A stretch of DNA of 64,000 nt from a virus (IMGVR_UViG_3300047445_000406:1-64000), one strand, 5' to 3'; counted from the first letter of the stretch, positions 16,358 to 24,112 are shown. The notes: generated from the letters alone by a model not told the origin. Made by a program: numbers and translations.

Positions 16358-16722
16358 TGAACCGATCCAACATCCGATGGAGGACATGGATGAACCCAGA
16401 AGACAACAGCATCACAATCAATATGACTTTTGATGACGGAGCAAGCTGCAAATGGTACCTGTTCGTCAACAACAAGTTCATTGGCAGCAGTGATGGCGAC
16501 GGTACCTTGACGGTCAAGGAACTACCACCATACGTAATCCATGTGTGTTATCAGGATCCGAACTTCGGCTACGTCTGGAAGAACCAGTCAAACCAGCCAG
16601 TGAAGCTGAAGGCCTTGCACCCGGAACTTCAGGCAGCAGCTCTACTGCTTGGCTTGAATGATGCGATGGATGCTGCCGTCAATACTGGTGGTGTCAACTG
16701 GCTGAAGAAGAGGCAACCATGA
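16354..16722 (+). CDS. small 'KAQ-LL tail' protein E
   Basis: 122 residues, the longest member. Start taken at the first ATG of the overlap; a second in-frame ATG at 16390 (MNPEDNSIT) follows a GGAGG-like site and may be the true start. Contains KWYLFVNNKFIGSSDGDG and YVWKNQSNQPVKLK, then LHPELQAAALLLGL, the motif with about 29 extra residues after it. Function unknown. Confidence 0.65.
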   Translation: MMNRSNIRWRTWMNPEDNSITINMTFDDGASCKWYLFVNNKFIGSSDGDGTLTVKELPPYVIHVCYQDPNFGYVWKNQSNQPVKLKALHPELQAAALLLGLNDAMDAAVNTGGVNWLKKRQP

Positions 16723-16991
16723 ACAAGTTCATCATCATCACCATGTTCGACCACGAGATCCACGAGTACCCGGAGCATCTCCCCATGCCACTGCCTACCC
16801 ATCTCAGTGTCACCGATGCCTATGGCTACATGGTGAATACCGGGCAGTGGTATCGACTGTGGAAAGGGCTGGAAACCAGCCGTATGTACACTGGCGGCCG
16901 CACCAATTTCATCATGTCCCGCAAATGGGCCGAGCGTCCTCCGGACAAAATACCAGGCCGCATCAAAGCCCAAGTCACCCTACTCGCTTAA
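16719..16991 (+). CDS. small 'KAQ-LL tail' protein F
   Basis: 90 residues, starting in a 4-nt overlap with E. Contains MVNTGQWYRLWKG (compare NGHWYQKV in C and NGLWWRYW in A) and ends IPGRIKAQVTLLA. Last of the five-gene cassette, 23 nt before the second RNA polymerase gene. Function unknown. Confidence 0.7.
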   Translation: MNKFIIITMFDHEIHEYPEHLPMPLPTHLSVTDAYGYMVNTGQWYRLWKGLETSRMYTGGRTNFIMSRKWAERPPDKIPGRIKAQVTLLA

Positions 16992-17014
16992 ACACTTAAA
17001 CCAAGGAACCAATC

Positions 17015-18259
17015 ATGGAACAATTCACCGGCTGGCAGTACATGCTGATCGATCTGGCCAACCATTTTGGTCATGACAAGCTGCTCTTCAGTGAGCGCAT
17101 CAAGTGGGCCGAGGACAACCTCACCCAGTTGGAACAACTCGCTGACCAAGCGGAGAACAAACCGCTGTACCACAAGGCAGTGCAGGCCATACGCAAGGTA
17201 CAGGCTGGTGAGCCCACCGGCCACATGGTCGGTTTCGATGCCTGCTGCTCCGGCATTCAGGTCATGAGTGCGCTCACCGGCTGTATTGCAGGTGCCACCA
17301 ACACCGGGCTGGTGGATCCGAATGTGCGGGCCGATGCCTATGGCCAGCTCACCTCGGTCATGCAAAACCTGCTGGGTTCTGGCTTCGGTGTCTCCCGCGG
17401 CGATGCCAAGCAGGCACTGATGACTTCGTTCTACGGCTCGAAACAGGAGCCGATCAACATCTTCGGTGCCGATACTCCGGAACTGTCGGCCTTCTATCAG
17501 GCCGCAGCAACGATCGCACCGGGTGCATGGGAACTGCTGCAGGATCTCTTGGCTTCATGGCAGCCGTATGCACTGGAGCACCGCTGGAAGCTGCCAGATG
17601 GTTTCGATGCCCGCGTCAAGGTGATGGAGAAACTGGACTCCCGCATCGAAGTCGATGAACTGGACCACGCCACCTTTACCTACGAGTTCTATGAGAACAA
17701 GGGCACCAAGACTGGCCTGTCCAATGTCGCCAACGTGGTGCACAGCGTGGATGCCTACGTGCTGCGCTGCATCCACCGTCGCTGCAACTATGACCGTGAG
17801 ATGGTAGAACAGGCTCACAAGCTGATTTCTTACACCTTGGGCCAGCGGGGCATGCTGCGCTGTGGCCACACCGGTAGCACGGGGGAACACTCCAAGGTGG
17901 ACTACTACGTGGGGCAGATGGATCGCTCTGGCATGGTTGATGTGGTGATCCTGCCCCATCTCACTGAATCCAGTATCCGGACGGTGCCTACGCTGTACCT
18001 ACGTCAGCTGGAAGCCATTTGCCTTACCATGCTGGCTCACAATCCCTTCAACGTAGTCACTATCCACGATGAGTTCAAGTGTGGTCCCAACCACATGAAC
18101 CACCTGCGCCAGCACTACATCAACATCTTCAGTGAACTGGCCGAGAGCCGTCTGCTGGACGATATCCTGTCGCAGCTGCATGGCGTACCGGGCACCTTCC
18201 ACAAGCTGTCCAACACCCTGCCACAACTGATCAAAGGATCCAACTATGCTCTCTCCTGA
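17015..18259 (+). CDS. RNA polymerase II C-terminal subunit, N4 gp16-like
   Basis: 414 residues, the palm and fingers of a T7-type polymerase. GWQYMLIDLANHFG...FSERIKWAEDN aligns with the T7 segment that follows the gp15 end point, so the two genes split the protein cleanly near T7 residue 565. Then GFDACCSGIQ (73-82), GVSRGDAKQALMTSFYGSK with Arg128, Lys132 and Tyr140 (T7 Arg627, Lys631, Tyr639), NVVHSVDAYVLR, and TIHDEF with His351/Asp352 (T7 His811/Asp812). All catalytic residues are kept. Probably transcribes the middle genes. Confidence 0.92.
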   Translation: MEQFTGWQYMLIDLANHFGHDKLLFSERIKWAEDNLTQLEQLADQAENKPLYHKAVQAIRKVQAGEPTGHMVGFDACCSGIQVMSALTGCIAGATNTGLVDPNVRADAYGQLTSVMQNLLGSGFGVSRGDAKQALMTSFYGSKQEPINIFGADTPELSAFYQAAATIAPGAWELLQDLLASWQPYALEHRWKLPDGFDARVKVMEKLDSRIEVDELDHATFTYEFYENKGTKTGLSNVANVVHSVDAYVLRCIHRRCNYDREMVEQAHKLISYTLGQRGMLRCGHTGSTGEHSKVDYYVGQMDRSGMVDVVILPHLTESSIRTVPTLYLRQLEAICLTMLAHNPFNVVTIHDEFKCGPNHMNHLRQHYINIFSELAESRLLDDILSQLHGVPGTFHKLSNTLPQLIKGSNYALS

Positions 18260-18437
18260 AATAGAGAAATACCGGGTAGCTGAACGTGAGCGCTGGCTTA
18301 GCAGCATGACTCCTGCAGATCGGGATCTATGTAACGCATGGCGAGACACCATCATCCAAGTAGGATGGGAAGTGTCTAGGCCTTACCTTGACCAGTTCAT
18401 CATATACATCAGCAACAAATACCTGCTACCTCAGTAA
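18246..18437 (+). CDS. small protein after RNAP, unknown
   Basis: 63 residues, overlapping the end of the RNA polymerase gene by 14 nt. Charged helical N-terminus (EIEKYRVAERERWLSSM) and an aromatic end (YLDQFIIYISNKYLLPQ). Last gene before a strong terminator. Not recognised. Confidence 0.6.
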   Translation: MLSPEIEKYRVAERERWLSSMTPADRDLCNAWRDTIIQVGWEVSRPYLDQFIIYISNKYLLPQ

Positions 18438-18443
18438 AACAGC

Positions 18444-18458
18444 GGGCCGTCCCGGCCC
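18444..18458 (+). repeat. GC hairpin followed by CTTCT
   Basis: GGGCC / GGCCC with a 5-nt loop, then TTCTACGATCC. One of four similar intergenic hairpins (also 21629, 54207, 57503). It stands just before the strong terminator. Confidence 0.45.
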
Positions 18459-18470
18459 TTCTACGATCCG

Positions 18471-18508
18471 TCCCCCTCACTGGAAACAGTGGAGGGGACT
18501 ATTTTTTA
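18471..18508 (+). terminator. strong intrinsic terminator, end of early region
   Basis: A 12-bp stem TCCCCCTCACTG / CAGTGGAGGGGA (one mismatch, one G-T) closed by a GAAA tetraloop and followed by six T. Placed right after the RNAP genes, as expected for the end of the vRNAP-transcribed early unit. Confidence 0.85.
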
Positions 18509-18541
18509 AACCAGCACATTAGAGATCCAAGGAGACAGTCC

Positions 18542-19186
18542 ATGGTCCATGGCAAAGCCCTGATCATCCTGCGCAACGAAGGCCGTGACAGCTATCTGTA
18601 CGGCGACTGCCATATCCAGACCTGCAACTCCAACGGCAAGCCAGGTAATGAGGATGCCTGGCAGTATGCCGACGAAATGCTGAACTGCGATCTGTCCCTG
18701 GCTTTACCAAACAAGGTGAGCCTGGAAGCGGGCGACGCCATCTGGTTGCAGGTAACCTACGAGATCCACTACGTCCGCGGCGATGGCTGGACCACCGATG
18801 ACGATGTGGACGTGTACTTCAACAAGGTGCGGGTGCTGAAGAAGCGCATCGCCAAAGAGAACCGACCGGAGAAGCTGTTGCTGGCCAAGACCCTGCTGAA
18901 CAAGATTGTGGACTACTGCCACACCTTCCCAGGCGACTGGGCCGTCAAAGACCTGGCCAAATTGGCCGGCATGGTTGGCATGCAGGTGGAGCCCTTCCTG
19001 CGCAGCACGCTGGACATGACTTCCCAGGAGCACATCGAAGCCATCCGGAAGAAGCTGCCGGAGGCTTTCCCACGGCCGATCCGAACAGGTCCGATCAAGG
19101 TCGAGACGAACATCCATGGCGCCTGGCGGGTGGTCCCAGATACCACCAAAAAGATGCCAGACAAACAAGAAGTGCCTTATCTGTAG
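18542..19186 (+). CDS. middle-region protein, unknown
   Basis: 214 residues. The N-terminal about 105 residues look beta-rich (KALIILRNEGRDSYLYGD, DAIWLQVTYEIHYVRGDGW). The rest is helical (EKLLLAKTLLNKIVDYCHTF, AVKDLAKLAGMVGMQVEPFL), with a Pro-rich basic end. Not recognised. First gene after the early terminator, behind AAGGAGA. Confidence 0.65.
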   Translation: MVHGKALIILRNEGRDSYLYGDCHIQTCNSNGKPGNEDAWQYADEMLNCDLSLALPNKVSLEAGDAIWLQVTYEIHYVRGDGWTTDDDVDVYFNKVRVLKKRIAKENRPEKLLLAKTLLNKIVDYCHTFPGDWAVKDLAKLAGMVGMQVEPFLRSTLDMTSQEHIEAIRKKLPEAFPRPIRTGPIKVETNIHGAWRVVPDTTKKMPDKQEVPYL

Positions 19187-19273
19187 AAGTTTTGACAACT
19201 TCCGAGGGTGACGCCCAAAACACCCGAACCGATAAGCTAACTTCGCAAAAAATCGATTTTCCTACCATAGACA

Positions 19274-19290
19274 GCCGATATACTATCGGC
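19274..19290 (+). repeat. 7-bp perfect hairpin before DNA-binding-like gene
   Basis: GCCGATA TAC TATCGGC then CTTTCT, 20 nt before the start at 19310. Either a weak terminator for the preceding gene or an operator/translation control hairpin. It lacks the CATG...TGG tract of the early promoters. Confidence 0.45.
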
Positions 19291-19309
19291 CTTTCTCAGG
19301 AGCATAAAA

Positions 19310-20002
19310 ATGGCAGTAGACAACAGTACCAGGAGCCTGGTTTGTGATATTTATGACAAGCGTCGCACTACCATGACAGTCAAGGCCATGGCCCATATGG
19401 CCGGCGTCAGTACCCGTACCTTCAACCGAATCCTGGTGGCCACCGGCCGGGCGACCAAGCACAACCTGGCACTGGATGAAGCCAGGAAGTTCACCAAGGT
19501 GTTGAACAAGTACAACATGCTGGAGCCCAAGGCCTTGGACCAGGCACTGAAGGAATGGTCGGATGGACAAGGTAGACTGTTTAACAACGTCAAGCCCCAT
19601 GTCATGGCGCCGGTGACCGACGGCACTGAATTTTGCCTGGCCGTGTGCTATGCCTTTGACCACCTCTCCGCTGTGGTTTCGCATCAGGAAGGGGACAAGG
19701 TCATCGTGGATCATGAAGCCACGATTAAAGCTACAGAAGCCTCCAGCTTCTTCAAGCTAAAGCTCAAGCCAGCCGAAATCATCAGCGCCATCACCAAGGA
19801 ACAAGTCCAGGCCTACCTGAACAAAGCCAGTGTGGGTGAACTGGCCGGCCTGTTCTATGCCAGTGGCCTGCTGAAGATCGCAGAGATTCACAACACGTCG
19901 GTCATGGCCGGCACCCTCAAACATCAACAGGCTGCCAGGGACGCGGCCCAACCACCAGTGAAGGTGAGCTATGCAGCCCAACCAGTCTACAAAAACGCCT
20001 GA
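19310..20002 (+). CDS. putative helix-turn-helix protein
   Basis: 230 residues behind CAGGAG. Residues about 22-48 (TVKAMAHMAGVSTRTFNRIL) read as a helix-turn-helix: helix, AGVS turn, recognition helix. The middle (HVMAPVTDGTEFCLAVCYAFDHLSAVV) is a separate domain; the end is Gln/Ala-rich. Sequence-specific DNA binding is likely, so it could be a phage transcription regulator. The hairpin at 19274 lies in its leader. Family not recognised. Confidence 0.6.
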   Translation: MAVDNSTRSLVCDIYDKRRTTMTVKAMAHMAGVSTRTFNRILVATGRATKHNLALDEARKFTKVLNKYNMLEPKALDQALKEWSDGQGRLFNNVKPHVMAPVTDGTEFCLAVCYAFDHLSAVVSHQEGDKVIVDHEATIKATEASSFFKLKLKPAEIISAITKEQVQAYLNKASVGELAGLFYASGLLKIAEIHNTSVMAGTLKHQQAARDAAQPPVKVSYAAQPVYKNA

Positions 20003-20183
20003 TACCAAGGCTGAACCGAACATCAAGCCCGTTCCCATGCCAGTCTACCCGACCATGGAATCACTGGGCTCGGTCATTGACCTGGCTTACTCCCAGTTGC
20101 CGGATGTTCCACAGAACAAAGTCATGGCTCTGTTCATGACTTACCACAATACCCTGCTGAAGAAATTGGAGGAATCCCAGTGA
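19971..20183 (+). CDS. small protein, unknown
   Basis: 70 residues overlapping the HTH gene by 32 nt. Pro/Lys-rich N-terminus (NQSTKTPDTKAEPNIKPVP) then a helix-rich end (SVIDLAYSQLPDVPQNKVMA). The next gene's GTG start overlaps its stop. Not recognised. Confidence 0.6.
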   Translation: MQPNQSTKTPDTKAEPNIKPVPMPVYPTMESLGSVIDLAYSQLPDVPQNKVMALFMTYHNTLLKKLEESQ

Positions 20184-20395
20184 GCAACTGTGATCATCGT
20201 AAGAAGAACAAGTCTAAGCATGTTCTATGGGAAGCAATGACCACTGAAGAACTACTCAACATGCTGGGTAAGAAAGGCCGTGCCAAGTCAATCCGCTCTA
20301 TCCTGCGTAAACGAATCCAAGCAGCCAACATCTTGCTGCCTGAAGACAAGAAGATTCCGCTTGGACCGATCAACAAAGGACTTCAACTGTACTAA
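20180..20395 (+). CDS. small basic protein, GTG start
   Basis: 71 residues starting with GTG inside a GTGA overlap behind GGAGG. Highly basic N-terminus (NCDHRKKNKSKH) and a segment EELLNMLGKKGRAKSIRSIL like a small DNA-binding helix pair. Codon use is more AT-rich than neighbours. Not recognised. Confidence 0.6.
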   Translation: MSNCDHRKKNKSKHVLWEAMTTEELLNMLGKKGRAKSIRSILRKRIQAANILLPEDKKIPLGPINKGLQLY

Positions 20396-20403
20396 GAGAG
20401 ATC

Positions 20404-20631
20404 ATGGAAGAAGAGCCAGTGATCATTCAGATGGCTCGATTCATCGTTAAACGCGCCATTGTCAATCTGAAAGTGCCAGACAGACCTACTGGAGAAACCA
20501 AGATCTGCACGTGTTGCAAGCGTAGGTATGATGCAGCCTCGTTTACCTTGAATCCATCTGGATTCCCCCACACTGAAGATTGCTTGTATAAGAAAGCACA
20601 AGCGATCGTCTTACTCGCACCGGAGAAATAA
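20404..20631 (+). CDS. small zinc-finger-like protein with KAQ-type end
   Basis: 75 residues. TKICTCCKRRYDAASF followed by HTEDCLY gives a possible Cys/Cys...His/Cys metal site. The end, YKKAQAIVLLAPEK, resembles the tail of the tandem family at 14.5-17.0 kb. Its stop overlaps the next start (TAATG). Confidence 0.6.
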   Translation: MEEEPVIIQMARFIVKRAIVNLKVPDRPTGETKICTCCKRRYDAASFTLNPSGFPHTEDCLYKKAQAIVLLAPEK

Positions 20632-20912
20632 TGGAACTCAAACCAGAAGACCTGGTGATCGAGCCCTGGAGAAGTCGCGGTATCCGTATTACCCACACGC
20701 CCACCAGTGCCATGGTGATGTGTGATACCGAAGACAACATCAATCGTAACCGCGGCCTGGCGCTGGAAATGCTCCATGCCAAGCTGAAGCACATCGTCGC
20801 ACACCGACCGGAAGGCGCCGTGCAGCTGTGGCTAGACCATGAGACAGGCTTGCTGACCGAGTCCACCACTGGCCGCGGTAGCTGGTACATCCCCTACACC
20901 CCGAAAGGTTAA
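20631..20912 (+). CDS. release-factor (RF-1 domain)-like protein lacking GGQ
   Basis: 93 residues. RGIRITHTPTSAMVMCDTED, then NRNRGLALEMLHAKL, follows the part of bacterial RF1/RF2 domain 3 just after the catalytic loop (IRITHLPTGIVVECQ...NKAKAMxVLxARL). The loop that would hold GGQ is replaced by PEDLVIEPWRSRG, so peptidyl-tRNA hydrolysis by the usual mechanism is not expected. It could bind the ribosome or act on stalled complexes. The similarity is my reading of the sequence and needs a profile search. Confidence 0.6.
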   Translation: MELKPEDLVIEPWRSRGIRITHTPTSAMVMCDTEDNINRNRGLALEMLHAKLKHIVAHRPEGAVQLWLDHETGLLTESTTGRGSWYIPYTPKG

Positions 20913-20916
20913 GCCA

Positions 20917-21411
20917 ATGAATGAACCTCGCAAGCCTATTGTCATCCTGTGCACCGAAGCCCAGGCCAAGCAGTATGGCAAGCTGCTGCAGCACTTCTAC
21001 CAGCTGCCACGCATCCGCCACAACTGGTTTGGTACCCTGGACCTGCCGACCTACGACTCCCTGTACCTGACCCAGAGTAAGGACGTGTTCAAGTCCGTCA
21101 GGGAAATCGACGTAATCCGTACCCTGACCTTCGAGGAAGCAGCCAAGGATTACAACCTGGCCATTCCGCTGACCCGCTTCCGCTTTGGCCGGCCACGTCG
21201 CCCAGGTGAATACCAAACACCAGCCAGTGATCGCAGTCAGGGTGGACGGCGCTGGTGGAATGGTAAGTACTGGTCCAAAGAATACAACCTGCTGTCTCCA
21301 TCCTCGGCAAGGAATAAGCTGGCCGGTGAACGCTCACCAGTGGCCACGCCCAAGAACACCATGTTCCGTGGTCTGATGCAGGCACCAATTTACCTGGATT
21401 CAGTGGGGTAA
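20917..21411 (+). CDS. middle-region protein, unknown
   Basis: 164 residues. The N-terminal half is alpha/beta-like (KPIVILCTEAQAKQYGKLLQ, SLYLTQSKDVFKSVREID). The C-terminal half is basic and low in structure (RFRFGRPRRPGEYQTP, SQGGRRWWNGKYWSKEY). Four bases after the RF-like gene. Not recognised. Confidence 0.65.
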   Translation: MNEPRKPIVILCTEAQAKQYGKLLQHFYQLPRIRHNWFGTLDLPTYDSLYLTQSKDVFKSVREIDVIRTLTFEEAAKDYNLAIPLTRFRFGRPRRPGEYQTPASDRSQGGRRWWNGKYWSKEYNLLSPSSARNKLAGERSPVATPKNTMFRGLMQAPIYLDSVG

Positions 21412-21413
21412 TC

Positions 21414-21620
21414 ATGAGCCTGCGTAATGAAGCCATTTCGATCATCCAGGAACTTTCAACCTACCTACGTGCCCATATTCCGGATCGGAATTGCAGCTGT
21501 CACCTGAGCCCGCCATGCAGTGATTGCATAGACTACGGTGCCCAAAGGTCACTGGCTTCCGATGCCGAAGATCTGGTCAGAAAACTGAAGGCTGCTGAAC
21601 TGATTGATCCTGAAGGTTGA
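21414..21620 (+). CDS. small Cys-cluster protein
   Basis: 68 residues, 2 nt after the previous gene. Contains CSCHLSPPCSDC, four cysteines that may bind zinc, between two helices (NEAISIIQELSTYLRAHI; ASDAEDLVRKLKAAEL). Not recognised. Confidence 0.6.
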   Translation: MSLRNEAISIIQELSTYLRAHIPDRNCSCHLSPPCSDCIDYGAQRSLASDAEDLVRKLKAAELIDPEG

Positions 21621-21628
21621 TCTTCATT

Positions 21629-21643
21629 GCGTCCTCCGGACGC
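21629..21643 (+). repeat. GC hairpin, loop TCC, followed by CTTCT
   Basis: GCGTCC TCC GGACGC, perfect 6 bp, in the 80-nt leader of the AAA ATPase gene. The loop matches the N4-type early promoters, but the downstream tract is TTCTACGTAGC rather than CATG...TGG. Confidence 0.5.
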
Positions 21644-21700
21644 TTCTACGTAGCTTTCCCTTCATCCAACAAACCCATCCAAACCATCATAGGAGCCGTC

Positions 21701-22762
21701 ATGGCCACTGTACTGAAACTCACCCCTTCCCAGGCCCGTAGCGCGATCGTGAAGGCCATCCAGGCCCATCTGGTACCCATGCTGCATGGCAGCCCGGCCA
21801 TCGGTAAATCCTCCATCGTGCACAGCATCGCCGAGGAATTCAACCTGAAGCTGATCGACCTGCGCCTGTCCCAGTGCGACCCGACTGACCTGCTTGGCTT
21901 CCCCACGGTGGTGAGCGGCCGAGCCACCTACACACCGATGGACACCTTCCCGATCGCCGGCGACAACCTGCCGGAGATCCTGGATGCCGACGGCAAGGGG
22001 ACCGGCAAGCACTATGCAGGCTGGCTGCTGTTCCTGGACGAGCTGCCCACTGCTCCCCCTGCAGTACAGGCAGCGGCCTACAAGCTGATCCTGGACCGCA
22101 TGGTGGGCAATCACATGCTGCACAAGAAACTGGCCATCGTCGGCGCCGGCAACCTGGAATCGGACAATGCCCTGGTGAGCCCGATGTCCACTGCCCTGCA
22201 GTCGCGCATGGTGCACCTGCAGCTGCGCATGGATGTGGCCGAATGGCTGGACTGGGCACGCAGCAACAATATCGACTTCCGCATCACCTCGTATGTGGAC
22301 TTCAAGAAGGAAGTGCTGTACACCTTCCAGCCGGACCACACCGACCACACCTATGCCTCGCCCCGCACCTGGCACTTCGCCGACGCCATCATCAAGGTGA
22401 TCAAGACCGTGGAAGACACCGATGCGCAATCGCTGCTGGGCGGCTGCCTGAGCGAAGGCGTGGCTTCGGAGTTCATCGAATTCTGCCGCATCGAATCCGA
22501 GATCCCGAAGATGCGCGACATCATCGCCGATCCGGGCAATGTACGGGTGCCGAGCGAAGCCTCGTTCCTGTACCTGCTGTGCGGCTCGATCGGTGCCAAT
22601 GCGACCAAGGACCACCTGGATGCTGTCGCCACCTACGTGAAACGCTTCCCGGCCGAGTTCCAGGTCATCGGCCTGAAGAACATCGTCAAGCGTGACAACA
22701 CGGCCATGGCCCACCCAGCGATCCAGAAGTGGATTGCCACCTCCGGCGCCAAGCTGTTCTAA
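21701..22762 (+). CDS. MoxR-type AAA+ ATPase, N4 gp24-like
   Basis: 353 residues from the ATG after AGGAGCC; upstream in-frame codons run through the hairpin leader and are rejected. Walker A GSPAIGKSS (30-38), Walker B LLFLDELP (about 108-114) with PPAVQAAAYKLILDR, sensor-like VGAGN. MoxR ATPases remodel partners carrying vWA domains. The vWA/metallopeptidase-like gene at 24936 is the expected partner (N4 gp24-gp25 pair, widely kept in this family). Role in infection unknown. Confidence 0.88.
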   Translation: MATVLKLTPSQARSAIVKAIQAHLVPMLHGSPAIGKSSIVHSIAEEFNLKLIDLRLSQCDPTDLLGFPTVVSGRATYTPMDTFPIAGDNLPEILDADGKGTGKHYAGWLLFLDELPTAPPAVQAAAYKLILDRMVGNHMLHKKLAIVGAGNLESDNALVSPMSTALQSRMVHLQLRMDVAEWLDWARSNNIDFRITSYVDFKKEVLYTFQPDHTDHTYASPRTWHFADAIIKVIKTVEDTDAQSLLGGCLSEGVASEFIEFCRIESEIPKMRDIIADPGNVRVPSEASFLYLLCGSIGANATKDHLDAVATYVKRFPAEFQVIGLKNIVKRDNTAMAHPAIQKWIATSGAKLF

Positions 22763-22772
22763 GGCAAAGACC

Positions 22773-22934
22773 GTGGGTGCGCATTACAAGAACGGGGTGC
22801 CTGTGCCCATCACACGCTGGGAGGGATCCTGGGCGTGGGAGCAGCAACAGGCACGTGAAGCCAAGAAAGAACAAGCCAGAAAGGAGCAGGAACGCTATGA
22901 GAATCACCCAAGGCTTCGTAGCCGTCACCCCTGA
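22773..22934 (+). CDS. possible small protein, GTG start
   Basis: 53 residues from GTG at 22773 (AAGG nearby): YKNGVPVPITRWEGSW then a Lys/Glu helix (EQQQAREAKKEQARKEQ). It overlaps the next gene by 38 nt. The coding look of the first 40 residues and the tight spacing favour a real gene, but it is not secure. Confidence 0.4.
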   Translation: MGAHYKNGVPVPITRWEGSWAWEQQQAREAKKEQARKEQERYENHPRLRSRHP

Positions 22935-23133
22935 CGGTGAATATGTACAGTGGTGGCAACGCAGCACCCATACCGGTTACCGTACCGAGTTTGGCACCAC
23001 CACCAAGATTGATGAGGCGACAGTGAATCCTTATCCCAAGCTGCGTCAGGCAGACGGCATGCCGCAGCACACCTGGGTACCGGTAGAGCTGCGCGTGGAA
23101 GTCGTCTTAAAAGGCTACGGAGTCAAACCATGA
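22897..23133 (+). CDS. small protein, possible distant KAQ-LL family member
   Basis: 78 residues from the ATG behind AAAGGAG. Contains EYVQWWQRSTHTGYRTEFG and ends TWVPVELRVEVVLKGYGVKP, which recalls the W-rich element plus Pro-x-Glu-aliphatic tail of the tandem family at 14.5-17.0 kb. Coupled to the next gene by an ATGA overlap. Function unknown. Confidence 0.6.
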   Translation: MRITQGFVAVTPDGEYVQWWQRSTHTGYRTEFGTTTKIDEATVNPYPKLRQADGMPQHTWVPVELRVEVVLKGYGVKP

Positions 23134-23456
23134 TTACCCAAGCCGACATCGACGCCACCGAGCGCGGTGAAACCATCTGGGGCACCACCCGGTGCCTGCC
23201 GGAGGTATGGGACATCCCGCCTCACTTCCTGATCGACATCTACAACGGCACGTCGTATGGCAGGATGATCATCGCCTGGTATACCGGTGACCCGATCCCT
23301 GACGTACAGGTCACCTTCAATCCTGGCTTCAAAGCCGATGGGCAGGGATTGAAGCAATTCATCATGGCCCACCTGAAGACCATGATCCCCAATCACGATC
23401 ACAAGATCGGGGGTTGTGCCTATCTGCTGTCCCAGGTAATCACCATCAAGGAGTAG
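23130..23456 (+). CDS. middle-region protein, unknown
   Basis: 108 residues in a 4-nt overlap with the preceding gene. ITQADIDATERGETIWG, then PPHFLIDIYNGTSYGRMIIAW and DVQVTFNPGFKADGQG suggest a small alpha/beta fold. Not recognised. Confidence 0.65.
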   Translation: MITQADIDATERGETIWGTTRCLPEVWDIPPHFLIDIYNGTSYGRMIIAWYTGDPIPDVQVTFNPGFKADGQGLKQFIMAHLKTMIPNHDHKIGGCAYLLSQVITIKE

Positions 23457-23459
23457 CAC

Positions 23460-23648
23460 ATGGAAGTCGACAACGTACATCAGCACTTCACCATCCTGAA
23501 ACTGACGGATGAAGAAGCCAACTGGCTGAACGGCGTCATGCAGAATTCCTTGCATGGCGAAGATGAAATCAAGGCAGACCAGGACATGCGTGAGAAATTC
23601 TTCAACGCAACCCGTGCTGTAGCACTCGACTACCGTAGCCCTCGCTAA
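23460..23648 (+). CDS. small acidic protein, unknown
   Basis: 62 residues, 3 nt after the previous stop, with AAGGAG upstream. Acidic helix-rich sequence (LTDEEANWLNGVMQNSLHGE, DEIKADQDMREKFF). Not recognised. Confidence 0.6.
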   Translation: MEVDNVHQHFTILKLTDEEANWLNGVMQNSLHGEDEIKADQDMREKFFNATRAVALDYRSPR

Positions 23649-23760
23649 AACAACATTGTGGTGTCGCATTGTTGCTTGCGTGCTTGAACCCTCAGAAGTT
23701 GTGTACTACTGTGAGATTGTCACACGACACTTTCAACATACAACTTTTCCAGGAGTCAAC

Positions 23761-24066
23761 ATGGGCAATGTCTCTGGCACCCCAACTGCGACGCTCCGAC
23801 AGGCGCTGTACGACCTGCTCGAAGGGGGTAGTTTCCGTTTTGATGTCAAAACCCGTAGTCTCATCAGTGAAGCAGAGAAGGCGCTGCGTGCCACCAAGCC
23901 GATCGCCGTGCATGAACGGGCCGTCGGCCTGTTCTGCTACGACAAAGATGAGCATGCCTTCCTGCCGGTACCAGAAGAGCTGGGGCTGGATGAGTGTGGC
24001 AAGCCGAAACCAGGATGCGAATACCTGTTCCGGCAGCCGGCATCCCTGGTGCAGCTCACTGCATAG
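23761..24066 (+). CDS. middle-region protein, unknown
   Basis: 101 residues from the ATG after CAGGAG. ATLRQALYDLLEGGSFRFD, EAEKALRATKPIAVHER, a Cys/Asp-rich middle (LFCYDKDEHAFLPVPEEL). The 112 nt upstream are gene-free and AT-richer, so a promoter may lie there, but none is clear. Followed by a textbook terminator. Confidence 0.65.
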   Translation: MGNVSGTPTATLRQALYDLLEGGSFRFDVKTRSLISEAEKALRATKPIAVHERAVGLFCYDKDEHAFLPVPEELGLDECGKPKPGCEYLFRQPASLVQLTA

Positions 24067-24088
24067 CTGAAACACCAACCCAGTATAG

Positions 24089-24112
24089 AAGCCACCTTCG
24101 GGTGGCTTTTTT
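24089..24112 (+). terminator. intrinsic terminator with TTCG tetraloop
   Basis: AAGCCACC TTCG GGTGGCTT with a six-T run. Only 17 nt from the next start codon. Confidence 0.9.

Noticed and set aside
15687-17014. Self-splicing intron or intein between the RNA polymerase halves
   Set aside because: The interval is packed with overlapping genes each with a ribosome site, the second half has its own start, and no intein splice motifs are visible at either end.
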